Shown in pieces: positions 52,305-60,496 of a DNA stretch of 64,000 nt. The stretch comes from Saccharopolyspora hirsuta (lineage in GTDB: Bacteria > Actinomycetota > Actinomycetes > Mycobacteriales > Pseudonocardiaceae). The first letter of the stretch is position 1; the number at the start of each line of letters is the position of its first letter. The notes beneath the pieces are model-generated. The model had not been told where the DNA came from. It saw only the letters and a program-made list of their open reading frames with translations, and did no database searches. The stretch lies in the NCBI RefSeq assembly GCF_008630535.1, contig NZ_VWPH01000002.1, forward strand, positions 310,001 through 374,000, read 5' to 3'. A program made the translations under genes and the position numbers.

Positions 52305-53027
52305 TCAGTTCTGCGGGGCTTCGCTCGTGGTCGTCGGGGCCGGTTCGTCGGCGGACGACGGCACGACGGCGGCGACCAGCGGCGCGGGCGGCTCGGTGCT
52401 CGTCGTCTCCGGCGGCAGCGAATCGCGGGCCGAGGCCGGGACCACGGCGAACTCCCCGCCCGGATTCGGGCCGGGCAGTCCTGGAACCGGGTGGACGCCG
52501 TCCTCGTCGGCGGGCAGGTTCATCAGCGCGAGCGCGCCGAGCACAAGACCGGAGAACACGACTCCGGCGCCCTGCTTGGTGCGCCGACCCACGCGGCGGG
52601 TCGGTTCGGGCTCACCGGCAAAAGGGCGCGAACTGCCCAGCGGTTGCTGCCCGCCTCCGAGCGGGGTGGTGGAACCCAGGACCGCGCCGGTGCCGAACCG
52701 GTTCGCGCGGTCGGGGCGGGACACGGTGACCAGCTGGCCGTCCTCGGTCAGCGCGAGCCCTTCGGGCTGGCTCGGCAGCTCGGCGTGCGCCGGGATGGCT
52801 TGCAGCGCCTGCAGGAGCTTCGGCGAGATCGACGGGGTCCCGGCGGCCTTCACCGCGGCCCGCGCCTGCCGCTGGGCAGCGGCATCCGCGGTGCACGCGG
52901 GGCACCGGGCCAGGTGGGCGGCGGCGCGATCATGGGCGTTGGGGCTCAGTTCCCCGTCCACGAAAGCGACGATCGCGTCCAGCGCGAGGTGCTGCTCGGG
53001 CAGACCCCACCCACGCAAAACCGTCAT
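52305..53027 (-). CDS. anti-sigma factor of SigE (RseA-like, ZAS domain)
   Basis: 240 residues from ATG 53027 (TTG 53036 overlaps the sigE stop). The zinc-containing anti-sigma motif is HLARCPACTAD, preceded by AFVDGELSPNAHDRAAAH: the H-x3-C-x2-C pattern. One hydrophobic helix (GAGVVFSGLVLGALALMNL) near residue 160 suggests membrane anchoring, followed by a Pro/Thr-rich outer tail of ~60 residues. It is expected to bind and hold SigE until stress; in mycobacteria its counterpart is proteolysed. Confidence 0.9.
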   Translation of the reverse strand: MTVLRGWGLPEQHLALDAIVAFVDGELSPNAHDRAAAHLARCPACTADAAAQRQARAAVKAAGTPSISPKLLQALQAIPAHAELPSQPEGLALTEDGQLVTVSRPDRANRFGTGAVLGSTTPLGGGQQPLGSSRPFAGEPEPTRRVGRRTKQGAGVVFSGLVLGALALMNLPADEDGVHPVPGLPGPNPGGEFAVVPASARDSLPPETTSTEPPAPLVAAVVPSSADEPAPTTTSEAPQN

Positions 53028-53032
53028 CCGTC

Positions 53033-53641
53033 TCAAACCTCCCGGGCCTGCTCGCGGCGAGATTCCAAGGTGGCCTTCAGCATCTGGCGCCCGCGGTGGA
53101 TCCGGCTGCGGACCGTGCCGAGCTTGACGCCCAGCGTCGTCCCGATCTCCTCGTAGGAGAGGCCCTCGACGTCGCAGAGGACCACTGCGGCCCGGAACTC
53201 CGGGGGCAGTTCGTCCAGCGCCGCCTGCAGGTCGGGATCGAGGTGGGTGTCGTGGAACACCTGCTCCGGGCTCGGGTCACCGCCGGGCAGCCGGTCGGTG
53301 TCCTCGGGCAGGCCCTCCATCCGCAGGCGGGACCTGCGGCGGGCCATGTCCAGGAACAGGTTCGTGGTGATCCGGTGCAGCCAGCCCTCGAACGTGCCGG
53401 GCTTGTACGACGCCAGCGAGCGGAACACCCGGATGAAGGTCTCCTGGGTGAGGTCCTCGGCGTCGTGCTGGTTACCGGTCAGGCGGTACGCCAGCCGGTA
53501 CACCCGGTCGGCGTGCTGCCGCACGACCTCGTCCCACGACGGCGGGGTCCAGGCGACCTCCTCAGCGGGCGAGACCGTGCTGGGCTGAGCACTGGTGCTC
53601 GGTCGGACACTGGGGGCCACACTCATCGGCTGAGTTGCCAT
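53033..53641 (-). CDS. sigE: ECF RNA polymerase sigma factor SigE
   Basis: 202 residues from ATG 53641 (AGGAGG 13 bp away; ATG 53626 possible). Sigma-2 region [53 protein letters not shown]; sigma-4 [45 protein letters not shown]. It directs transcription of envelope-stress genes. The stop overlaps the anti-sigma TTG. An ECF-type promoter lies just upstream, pointing to autoregulation. The divergent gene is the O-methyltransferase, as in mycobacteria. Confidence 0.95.
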   Translation of the reverse strand: MATQPMSVAPSVRPSTSAQPSTVSPAEEVAWTPPSWDEVVRQHADRVYRLAYRLTGNQHDAEDLTQETFIRVFRSLASYKPGTFEGWLHRITTNLFLDMARRRSRLRMEGLPEDTDRLPGGDPSPEQVFHDTHLDPDLQAALDELPPEFRAAVVLCDVEGLSYEEIGTTLGVKLGTVRSRIHRGRQMLKATLESRREQAREV

Positions 53642-53679
53642 TGGGCGAAAAGCCACCTCCTGCGCTTTGCATCTACCAG

Positions 53680-53706
53680 AACGATCGGGCCGGGCGGCTT
53701 GTTCCC
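53680..53706 (-). promoter_or_regulatory. ECF-type promoter of sigE
   Basis: Minus strand: GGGAAC (53706-53701) and CGTT (53683-53680) with a 17-bp spacer, matching the GGAAC-N16/17-CGTT form recognised by many ECF sigma factors including SigE itself. It predicts a start about 32 bp before the chosen sigE ATG. Confidence 0.6.
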
Positions 53707-53792
53707 GACCCCCTCGGAGCGGAGACGCCGACGGGTGTAGGTCATGACGCTACTAGTCTTGTCTGCCCTGGTGAGGTGGCCTTAATAAGCGC

Positions 53793-53809
53793 CTGAGAGC
53801 AGCCTGAGA
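53793..53809. promoter_or_regulatory. CTGAGA direct repeat pair
   Basis: CTGAGA at 53793 and 53804, exactly 11 bp apart with spacer GCAGC, in the gap between sigE and the O-methyltransferase gene. It is the same arrangement as the two pairs before the response regulator at 18921. Confidence 0.55.
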
Positions 53810-53883
53810 ACCTGACGTGAGCTACGTCGCTCCCGGCCTCGCCGGAAACGGCCCACTAACGATGTCGACGGCGCGGGTCACGG

Positions 53884-54516
53884 ATGGGCACAACATCGAT
53901 AACCTTTCGCGTTGTGATTCCCGAGACGCCGCTCGGTGCCGGGCCCGCGGGCCGCGAGCAGACACCGCTGCGCATGCCCGACGGTCCGCAGGGCACGTCG
54001 GTCGGGGCTTCGCCGCTGCACGTGTTGCGCTTCCTGGCGGCGGCGCTGCGGGCGAAGGCCGTCGTGGAGGTCGGCACCGGCTCCGGGGAGACCGCGCTGT
54101 GGCTGCTCCGAGGCATGGTGCCCGACGGCGTCGTGACCTCGATCGACGCCGACGCGGCGGTGCACCGCGCGGCCCGCGGCACGCTGCGCGAAGCGGGGAT
54201 CCCGGCCGGGCGCACCCGGCTGATCGCCGGCCGGGCGGTCGACCTGATGCCCCGCCTCACCGCGGGCGGCTACGACCTGGTCTCGGTGAACATCGCGACC
54301 ACGGAGTACCCGCAGTACCTGGAGCTGGGCCTGCGCCTGCTGCGCCCGGGCGGCGTGATCGTGTTCGCCGGGACCCAGCTGGCGGGCCCGGACATCCGCA
54401 GCGCGATGGCCCAAGCCCTCCGCGAGCTGATCAGCGAGGTCCAGGCCGACGACGACCTGGTCCCGGTGACCCTCCCGACCGGCCCGGGCCTCCTCGCCAT
54501 CACCAAGCGCGCCTGA
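53884..54516 (+). CDS. O-methyltransferase (Rv1220-like)
   Basis: 210 residues, class I SAM methyltransferase of the catechol-type group. SAM motif VVEVGTGSGETALWLL, acidic strand VTSIDADAAVHRAA and post-I LRPGGVIVF are present. The metal-binding Asp in DLVSVNIATTEYP is changed to Asn in this loop, so the usual divalent-metal dependence should be tested. Divergent from sigE, as Rv1220c is in M. tuberculosis. ATG 53884; substrate unknown. Confidence 0.9.
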   Translation: MGTTSITFRVVIPETPLGAGPAGREQTPLRMPDGPQGTSVGASPLHVLRFLAAALRAKAVVEVGTGSGETALWLLRGMVPDGVVTSIDADAAVHRAARGTLREAGIPAGRTRLIAGRAVDLMPRLTAGGYDLVSVNIATTEYPQYLELGLRLLRPGGVIVFAGTQLAGPDIRSAMAQALRELISEVQADDDLVPVTLPTGPGLLAITKRA

Positions 54517-54565
54517 GCGCAGCGCCGCAGGTGCCTGGGCCGTGCGCCACGTTTTGCCTGGTGAG

Positions 54566-54615
54566 GGCCCGTGAGCATTTTCTGGGGCTATAGCCCTGCA
54601 AAGTGCTCACGGGCC
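54566..54615. terminator. GTGAG-family hairpin between O-methyltransferase and mrp
   Basis: GGCCCGTGAGCA (54566-54577) pairs with TGCTCACGGGCC (54604-54615); an inner GGGCTATAGCCC palindrome (54585-54596) caps it. It lies between two convergent genes. Confidence 0.7.
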
Positions 54616-54657
54616 ATGAGCTGCAGAACCCTTCTCCAGGCCTGAGGATCAGCGCCG

Positions 54658-55797
54658 CTACGCCGGGGAGACCGACAGGAGCTTGCCCGCGAGGCCGCGG
54701 GAGCGGGTGGACAGGCGCTTGGCGATGTCGTTGAGGACCACCGCGGCCGGGGAGTCCGGGGCCTCCAGGACCAGCGGGGTGCCGGAGTCGCCCGCCTCGC
54801 GCAGGCGCGGGTCGAGCGGGACCTGGCCGAGCAGCGGGACGTCGGTGCCGATCGAGCGGCTCAGGGAGTCCGCGACCAGCTGGCCGCCGCCGGAGCCGAA
54901 GACCTCCATCCGCTGGCCGTCGGGCAGCTCCATCCAGGACATGTTCTCCACCACGCCGGCCAGCCGCTGGCGGGTCTGCATGGCGATCGCACCGGCGCGC
55001 TCGGCGACCTCGGCCGCCGCCTGCTGCGGGGTGGTGACCACCAGGATCTCCGCGTTCGGGATGAGCTGGGCGGTGGACAGCGCCACGTCGCCGGTGCCGG
55101 GCGGCAGGTCCAGCAGCAGCACGTCGAGGTCGCCCCAGAACACGTCGGCGAGGAACTGCTGCAGCGCGCGGTGCAGCATCGGGCCGCGCCAGACCACCGG
55201 GGTGTTGCCCGGGGTGAACATGCCGATCGAGATGACCTTCACGCCGTGCGACTGCGGCGGCATGATCATCTTCTCCACCTGGGTGGGCTTGCCGCCCGCG
55301 CCCAGCATCCGCGGCACCGAGTGGCCGTAGATGTCGGCGTCGACCACGCCCACGGACAGCCCGCGCTTGGCCATCGCGGCGGCGAGGTTCACCGTCACGC
55401 TGGACTTGCCGACGCCGCCCTTGCCGGAGGCCACGCAGTACACCCGGGTCATCGAGCCCGGCTCGGCGAACGGGATGCGCGGTTCGGCGGCGTCGCCGCG
55501 CAGCATCTTGCGCAGCTCGGTGCGCTGCTCGTCGCTCATCACGTCCAGCTCGACCTGGACCGAGCTGACGCCCTCGACCGCGGAGACGGCGGTGGTGACC
55601 CGCTGGGTGATGGTCTCCCGCATCGGGCAGCCCTTGACCGTCAGGTACACCTCGACCGCGACGGCGCCGTCCTCGCCGACGGACACGCTCTTGACCATGC
55701 CGAGGTCGGTGATCGATCGCCGGATCTCCGGGTCCTCGACCTGGCTGAGTGCCTTGCGGACGGCGTCCTCGGTGGGCGCGGACTGCGTACTGGTCAC
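54658..55797 (-). CDS. mrp: Mrp/NBP35 family ATP-binding iron-sulfur carrier
   Basis: 379 residues from GTG 55797 with CCGAGGT upstream. The N-terminal MIP18 (DUF59) domain, VRKALSQVEDPEIRRSITDLGMV, is followed by the P-loop ATPase domain: GKGGVGKSSVTVNLA, DADIYGHSVPRMLG and DLPPGTGDVALS. It delivers Fe-S clusters to apoproteins. The window also holds a 7Fe ferredoxin. It converges on the O-methyltransferase gene, as in mycobacteria (Rv1229c). Confidence 0.93.
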   Translation of the reverse strand: MTSTQSAPTEDAVRKALSQVEDPEIRRSITDLGMVKSVSVGEDGAVAVEVYLTVKGCPMRETITQRVTTAVSAVEGVSSVQVELDVMSDEQRTELRKMLRGDAAEPRIPFAEPGSMTRVYCVASGKGGVGKSSVTVNLAAAMAKRGLSVGVVDADIYGHSVPRMLGAGGKPTQVEKMIMPPQSHGVKVISIGMFTPGNTPVVWRGPMLHRALQQFLADVFWGDLDVLLLDLPPGTGDVALSTAQLIPNAEILVVTTPQQAAAEVAERAGAIAMQTRQRLAGVVENMSWMELPDGQRMEVFGSGGGQLVADSLSRSIGTDVPLLGQVPLDPRLREAGDSGTPLVLEAPDSPAAVVLNDIAKRLSTRSRGLAGKLLSVSPA

Positions 55798-56001
55798 GGT
55801 TACCTCGGCAAGCTGTTGGGAACTTCGCGGAGAGGCCAAGGCTCTCACACCGCCCCTTCGGGGCGATTCCAATGCTACGGATCGGTAGCCCGCCCGGAAC
55901 AGGGGCGATGGCGCGCGGGGTGGGGCTACGCGGGGTGACGACCGGGGCTTGCGCGGGGGCGCTGCGCAGTCGGATGAACGCGGACCGTAATATCAATCTT
56001 C

Positions 56002-56490
56002 GTGGCCGAGACGGCTCTTGATCGATTACCGACTCGAAACGAGTTGTTGGCGTACCGCAGTTTCCTCCGCGCGCACGCCAGGGTCACGCGCTGCCTGGAG
56101 GGCGACCTGATCGCCGAGCAACGGCTGACGCTGGCCGCCTACGACGTCCTGGAAGCGCTGGCCGAGGCGCCGGAGCGCCGGTTGCGGATGACCGAGCTGG
56201 CCGACGTGGTGCTGCTGTCCCGCTCCGGGGTGACCCGGCTGGTGGACCGCCTGGAACGGCTCGGGCTGGTGCAGCGGGTCCGGGTGGACTCCGACGGCCG
56301 CGGGGTCCAGGCGGTGATCACCGAACGTGGCGAGAACCGGCTGCGGACGGCGACGGCGACGCACCGCAACGGCGTCGCGCGGTACTTCCTGTCGGCGACG
56401 GCGGGCGAGCTGGAGGCGCTGATGCGCACCTGCGAGCGGCTGGCCGACGGGGGTGTGCCGTCGCCGCCCGGGCAGCGTGCGCAAGCATGA
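56002..56490 (+). CDS. MarR family transcriptional regulator
   Basis: 162 residues from GTG 56002. The winged helix with RLRMTELADVVLLSRSGVTRLVDRLERLGLVQRVRVDSDGRGVQAVITERG is classic MarR; dimer helices at both ends (ELLAYRSFLRAHARVTRCLEGDL and NGVARYFLSATAGELEALMRT). The Nudix gene follows by 4 bp, so the two are co-transcribed. The target is unknown. Confidence 0.93.
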   Translation: MAETALDRLPTRNELLAYRSFLRAHARVTRCLEGDLIAEQRLTLAAYDVLEALAEAPERRLRMTELADVVLLSRSGVTRLVDRLERLGLVQRVRVDSDGRGVQAVITERGENRLRTATATHRNGVARYFLSATAGELEALMRTCERLADGGVPSPPGQRAQA

Positions 56491-56494
56491 GGAC

Positions 56495-56908
56495 GTGCCA
56501 GAAGCGAAGTTCTCCGCGCCCGGGGTGATCCGCGCGGTCGGGCTGGTGCGGTTCGCGGACCGCAAGTTGTTGCTGGTCCGCGCCGGTTACCAGGACGCGT
56601 TCTACCTGCCCGGCGGCAAGATCGACCCCGGCGAGACCGAGGTGCAGGCGCTCCACCGGGAGATCCGGGAGGAGCTCGGCGTCGGGCTGGTCGGCGCGGA
56701 CTTCTACCGCCGCTACGAGACCGACGCGGTCGGCCAGGGCGAGGGCGTCCAGGTGTCGCTGAGCTGCTACTCGGGCGAGCTGGACGGCGAGCCCGAACCG
56801 GCGGCGGAGATCGCCGAGCTCGCCTGGATGACCCGCGAGGAGTACCTGGCCCGCCCGGTCACGGCCCCGGCGATCGTCGCGCTCTACGCCGACCTCGACC
56901 CGTCCTGA
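56495..56908 (+). CDS. Nudix hydrolase
   Basis: 137 residues from GTG 56495 with TGAGGA in front. Complete Nudix box: GGKIDPGE then REIREELGV with correct spacing (GX5EX7REUXEEXGU). It hydrolyses a nucleoside diphosphate linked to another moiety; the RAVGLVRFADRKLLLVRAG start suggests a sanitising type. Four base pairs after the MarR stop. The DUF1003 gene is convergent. Confidence 0.92.
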   Translation: MPEAKFSAPGVIRAVGLVRFADRKLLLVRAGYQDAFYLPGGKIDPGETEVQALHREIREELGVGLVGADFYRRYETDAVGQGEGVQVSLSCYSGELDGEPEPAAEIAELAWMTREEYLARPVTAPAIVALYADLDPS

Positions 56909-56913
56909 GGGCG

Positions 56914-57438
56914 TCAGGCCTCCTCGGCGCGGGCCGGGGTTCGGGTCCGGCGCTTCTCCGCCGGGCTCTGCAGGCCGGGGAGCTCCTCGCGGAGGCGGTC
57001 CAGCTCGCCGCGCAGGTAGTCGCGGGTGGCGACCTCGCCGATCGCCAGGCGCAGGGCCGCCAGCTCGCGGGCCAGGAAGTCGGTGTCGGCCTTGGTCTGC
57101 TCGGCGCGCGCCCGGTCCTCCTCCAGCGAGATGCGGTCCCGGTCGTCCTGGCGGTTCTGCGCCAGCAGGATCAGCGGCGCGGCGTAGGACGCCTGGGTGG
57201 AGAAGGCCAGGTTGAGCAGGATGAACGGGTACGGGTCCCACTGCAGGCCGACCGCGAACAGGTTCAGGCCGATCCAGGTGATCACGAAGGCGGTCATCCA
57301 GAAGATGAACGTGCCGGTGCCCAGGAACCGCGCGATGCGCTCGGAGAACCGGCCGAACATCTCCCGGTCGAAGGTGAGCGACAGGTGGCGCGGCGGCCGG
57401 GGCTGGTCGAGTCGGCGATGGGTCAGCAGCTCGGGCAT
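56914..57438 (-). CDS. DUF1003 membrane protein
   Basis: 174 residues from ATG 57438, which shares one base with the upstream stop (TGATG). Two hydrophobic helices at about 43-65 and 70-95 flank a conserved WDPYPFILLNLAFSTQASYAAPLILLAQNRQ block characteristic of DUF1003, followed by a C-terminal coiled coil. Function unknown. The tight junction with the MgtE-like gene suggests they work together, perhaps in Mg/metal homeostasis. Confidence 0.9.
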   Translation of the reverse strand: MPELLTHRRLDQPRPPRHLSLTFDREMFGRFSERIARFLGTGTFIFWMTAFVITWIGLNLFAVGLQWDPYPFILLNLAFSTQASYAAPLILLAQNRQDDRDRISLEEDRARAEQTKADTDFLARELAALRLAIGEVATRDYLRGELDRLREELPGLQSPAEKRRTRTPARAEEA

Positions 57439-58727
57439 CAGCGCGCCTCCCGGTCCGTCGGCTGGTTCGGTTCGGCTTCCGGCAGCCCGCTCTCCCGCCA
57501 GCCGTCCGGCAGCAGGTGGTCCAGCACGTCGTCGACGGTGACCGCGCCGATGAGGTGCTCCTCGTCGTCCAGCACCGGCCCGCACACCAGGTTGTAGGCG
57601 GCGAAGTAGCGGGTCACCTCGGTCAGCGGGGCCTGCGGGGACAGGCTGGCCAGGTCGGTGTCCAGCGCGCCGGCGACCAGCGTGGACGGTGGTTCGCGGA
57701 GCAGCCGCTGGATGTGCACGCAGCCCAGGTAGCGACCGGTCGGGGTGGCCGACGGCGGGCGGCAGACGAACACCAGGCTGGACAGCGCCACCGGCAGGTC
57801 CGGGTTGCGGACCATGGCGAGCGCTTCGGCGATCGTCGCGTCCGGCCCGACGACGACCGGTTCCGGCGTCATCAGGCCGCCCGCGGTGTCGAAGGAGTAC
57901 TCCAGCAGCCGTTTGACCGGGCCGGACTCCTCCGGGGCCATCAGGTCGAGCAGCCGGTTCTTGTCCACTTCGGACAGCTCGGCGAGCAGGTCGGCGGCGT
58001 CGTCCGGGCTCATCGCGCCGAGCACGTCGGCGGCGCGCTCGTCGTCGAGGTGGCGCAGGAGGTCCTTCTGGTCGTCCTCCGGCAGCTCCTCGACGACGTC
58101 GGCGAGCCGCTCGTCGTCCAGCGCCTCGGCGACCTCGTAGCGGCGCTTGGTCGGCAGGTCGTGCAGGGTGCTGGCGACGTCGACGGCGCGCATCGTGTCG
58201 AACATGGCCAGCAGCTGCTGCACGCCCTGCGGGCGGCCGGTGACCTCGGCGAACTCCAGGCCGGTCACCTGGTCCCAGTCCAGCACCTGGGTGGGGCCGT
58301 GGCGGCCGAGCCGACCGGTGCGCTCGCGGACGGCGAGCTTGGACAGCTGCCAGTCTCGGGTGCGGGTCTGCTCCATCGCCACGTCGACCAGCACGGCGGG
58401 GGCGCCGGAGGCGTCGATGGTGACCCGGGCGTCGAGGAGCTGGCCGAGCACCAGCAGCTCGTTGGGGCGCTGGTGGAACTGGCGCAGGTTCACCGATCCG
58501 GTCGCCAGCGTCACCGCGTTGGGCTCGATCCGGGTGACCCGCAGCATCGGCACGAAGATGCCGCGGCGGGTGGGCAGCTCGACGACCACGCCGAGCACGC
58601 GCGGCGGCCGCCGCCCGATGCTGAGCCCGGCGACCACGTCGCGCACTCGACCGATCGATTCGCCGTCCGGCCCGAACACCGGCAGCCCGGCCATCCGAGC
58701 GGCGAAAACCCTGGTCGCGGCAACCAC
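57438..58727 (-). CDS. MgtE N-domain / CBS protein lacking a transmembrane channel
   Basis: 429 residues from GTG 58727. A PRC-barrel-like N-terminus (GLPVFGPDGESIGRVRDVVAG), then the MgtE intracellular N domain of repeated helices (LDDERLADVVEELPEDDQKDLLRHLDDERAADVLGAMSPDDAADLLAELSE) and two CBS domains (GLMTPEPVVVGPDATIAEAL; DDVLDHLLP). No transmembrane region follows, so this is the soluble sensor part of a magnesium transporter without its channel. The same gene form exists in mycobacteria (Rv1232c). Probable partner: the DUF1003 protein. Confidence 0.9.
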   Translation of the reverse strand: MVAATRVFAARMAGLPVFGPDGESIGRVRDVVAGLSIGRRPPRVLGVVVELPTRRGIFVPMLRVTRIEPNAVTLATGSVNLRQFHQRPNELLVLGQLLDARVTIDASGAPAVLVDVAMEQTRTRDWQLSKLAVRERTGRLGRHGPTQVLDWDQVTGLEFAEVTGRPQGVQQLLAMFDTMRAVDVASTLHDLPTKRRYEVAEALDDERLADVVEELPEDDQKDLLRHLDDERAADVLGAMSPDDAADLLAELSEVDKNRLLDLMAPEESGPVKRLLEYSFDTAGGLMTPEPVVVGPDATIAEALAMVRNPDLPVALSSLVFVCRPPSATPTGRYLGCVHIQRLLREPPSTLVAGALDTDLASLSPQAPLTEVTRYFAAYNLVCGPVLDDEEHLIGAVTVDDVLDHLLPDGWRESGLPEAEPNQPTDREAR

Positions 58728-58920
58728 GCGATCAGGTTAGGCACTCCGCGGTCGGCCCGCTGTCCGGACGGGCCGGGTGACCTTCAGCACGCTCGGGCCG
58801 GGCCTGCGGCGTGGTACACAACCAGCAGATCTCGTCGTTGAGAACACTGTCGGCGAATGCCGTCCGCGCTTGTGGAAGCGGCGCCAGCCGCTTGCATCCA
58901 CCTGCGCAAGGTGACCACCG

Positions 58921-59021
58921 GCGGGTTCTGAGAGGTTTCCTGGCGAGGACGGCCCCTCCGCCGTGTATTGGGCATACATCAGGAGGGGCATCCGCAGTCC
59001 AGGGAAGCTCTCAGGTTCCGC
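58921..59021 (+). ncRNA. candidate structured leader RNA of the CitE-type gene
   Basis: Pairings: P0 GCGG 58921-58924/CCGC 59018-59021; GTT/GTT internal loop; P1a CTGAGAG 58928-58934/CTCTCAG 59008-59014; P1b TTCCTGG 58937-58943/CCAGGGA 58999-59005; P2 GCCCCTCC 58952-58959/GGAGGGGC 58982-58989; P3 TGTAT/ATACA 58964-58968/58974-58978. The GCCGTGTAT...CATACATCA loop is nearly identical to copy C while stems P1 and P2 differ by compensating changes. It ends 52 bp before the GTG start; ribosome site at 59062-59068. Confidence 0.6.
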
Positions 59022-59073
59022 TCAGCGACCACGCAAGCAACGCAACCAGGAACAGTCTTTCGAGGAGGACAAC

Positions 59074-60030
59074 GTGGACGGTCGACGTGCGCGGCGCAGC
59101 TGCCTGGCGGTGCCCGGTTCCAGTGCGAAGATGATCGACAAGGCGCGCGGGCTGGCCGTCGACCAGTTCTTCCTGGACCTCGAGGACGCGGTGGCGCCGC
59201 TGGCCAAGGCCGAGGCGCGGGAGCGGATCGTCGGCGCGCTCAACGAGGGCGGCTGGGACGGCAAGATCCGCTCGGTGCGGGTCAACGCGCTGGACACCGA
59301 GTGGACCTACCGCGACGTGGTGACCGTCGTGGAGGGCGCGGGCGCCGAGCTCGACACGATCGTGCTGCCGAAGGTGAGCACCGCCGACCACGTGCGGTGG
59401 CTGGACCTGACGCTCACCCAGATCGAGCGGGCGAACGGCCTGGAGGTCGGCCGGATCGGCATCGAGCCGCAGATCGAGGACGCCGCCGGGCTGGTCGAGG
59501 TGGACGCGATCGCCACCGCCTCGCCGCGGGTGGCGGCGCTGGTCTACGGGCCCGCGGACTTCATGGCCTCGATCAACATGCGCTCCCTGGTGGTGGGCCA
59601 CCAGCCCCCGGGCTACGACGTGGGCGACGCCTACCACTACACGCTGATGCGGATCCTGATCGCGGCCCGCGCGGCCGGGATCCAGGCGATCGACGGCCCG
59701 TACCTGCAGATCAAGGACGTGGACGGGCTGCGGCGGGTCGGCGGCCGCACGGCGGCGCTGGGCTTCGACGGCAAGTGGGTCCTGCACCCGGCCCAGGTGG
59801 ACGCGGTGAACGAGCTGTTCTCCCCGCGCCAGGAGGACTACGACCACGCCGAGAACATCCTGGACGCCTACGAGTGGCACACCTCGGCGGCGGGCGGAGC
59901 CCGCGGAGCGGCGATGCTCGGCGACGAGATGATCGACGAGGCCTCCCGCAAGATGGCGCTCGTCATCGCGGGCAAGGGGCGCGCAGCGGGCATGACCCGA
60001 ACGGACCGCTGGACACCGCCTGCTGGTTGA
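59074..60030 (+). CDS. HpcH/HpaI aldolase family CoA ester lyase (CitE-like)
   Basis: 318 residues from GTG 59074, preceded by GAGGAGG. Barrel with metal site motifs FFLDLEDAVAPLAKAEAR (Glu/Asp), SVRVNALDTEW (Arg, Asn) and VDAIATASPRVAALVYGPADFMAS. Family members are citrate lyase beta subunits, malyl-CoA or citramalyl-CoA lyases; standing alone without citDF, a malyl- or citramalyl-CoA lyase role is more likely. It splits the CoA ester in the cytosol. The leader carries a conserved RNA-like fold. Confidence 0.9.
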   Translation: MDGRRARRSCLAVPGSSAKMIDKARGLAVDQFFLDLEDAVAPLAKAEARERIVGALNEGGWDGKIRSVRVNALDTEWTYRDVVTVVEGAGAELDTIVLPKVSTADHVRWLDLTLTQIERANGLEVGRIGIEPQIEDAAGLVEVDAIATASPRVAALVYGPADFMASINMRSLVVGHQPPGYDVGDAYHYTLMRILIAARAAGIQAIDGPYLQIKDVDGLRRVGGRTAALGFDGKWVLHPAQVDAVNELFSPRQEDYDHAENILDAYEWHTSAAGGARGAAMLGDEMIDEASRKMALVIAGKGRAAGMTRTDRWTPPAG

Positions 60031-60060
60031 GCTCCAGCCGCCGATCGGGTGAGACGCAAC

Positions 60061-60370
60061 TTCAATGGAAATCGGAGGTCTGATTTCCATTGAACTTGTT
60101 CATCCTGTCCGTGGACCGCAGCTGCGAAGGGCGAACTGCACCGACCGGCAGGTGTCGCATGCGCCGCAGGCGCATAACCCACCCTCGCAACCGGCACCGC
60201 CGCGGGTTCACGGTGCCCACCCCTCCGGGGTTCCTTCCGGCGAGGACGGCCCTGACACCGTGTATCGGGTCATACACAAGTCAGGGACCCCGCAGTCCAG
60301 GCGGGCGCTGAGGTTCCGCCACCGGCACCGCTGCGCAGAACGAGGTTGGAAAAACCTCATTGAAATTGTG
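60061..60370 (+). repeat. 300-bp dispersed repeat, copy B
   Basis: Near-identical to copy A: inverted repeat TTCAATGGAAATC (60061-60073) / GATTTCCATTGAA (60082-60094), CGTGGACCGCAGCTGCGAAG, P2 60249-60256/60280-60286, GAGGTTGGAAAAACCTC, and a terminal ATTGAAATT. It starts 30 bp after the CitE-like stop. The gap 60031-60496 holds no gene. Confidence 0.88.
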
Positions 60371-60496
60371 GCCTCCGCCGCCGGTGGGGAGCTCGTCGTT
60401 GGTCCGCCAGGGTTGAGGTTCGGGGCAACGGGGGAGAGTCGTTCCGTTCGGGGCCACCGGTCGGCTCCCGCGCGGTAGGTTTCGGGTGATCCGCAG

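Noticed and set aside
58921..59021. Known riboswitch (cobalamin, SAM-IV, ydaO, ZTP)
   Set aside because: None of the conserved cores of these classes that I can recall is present.
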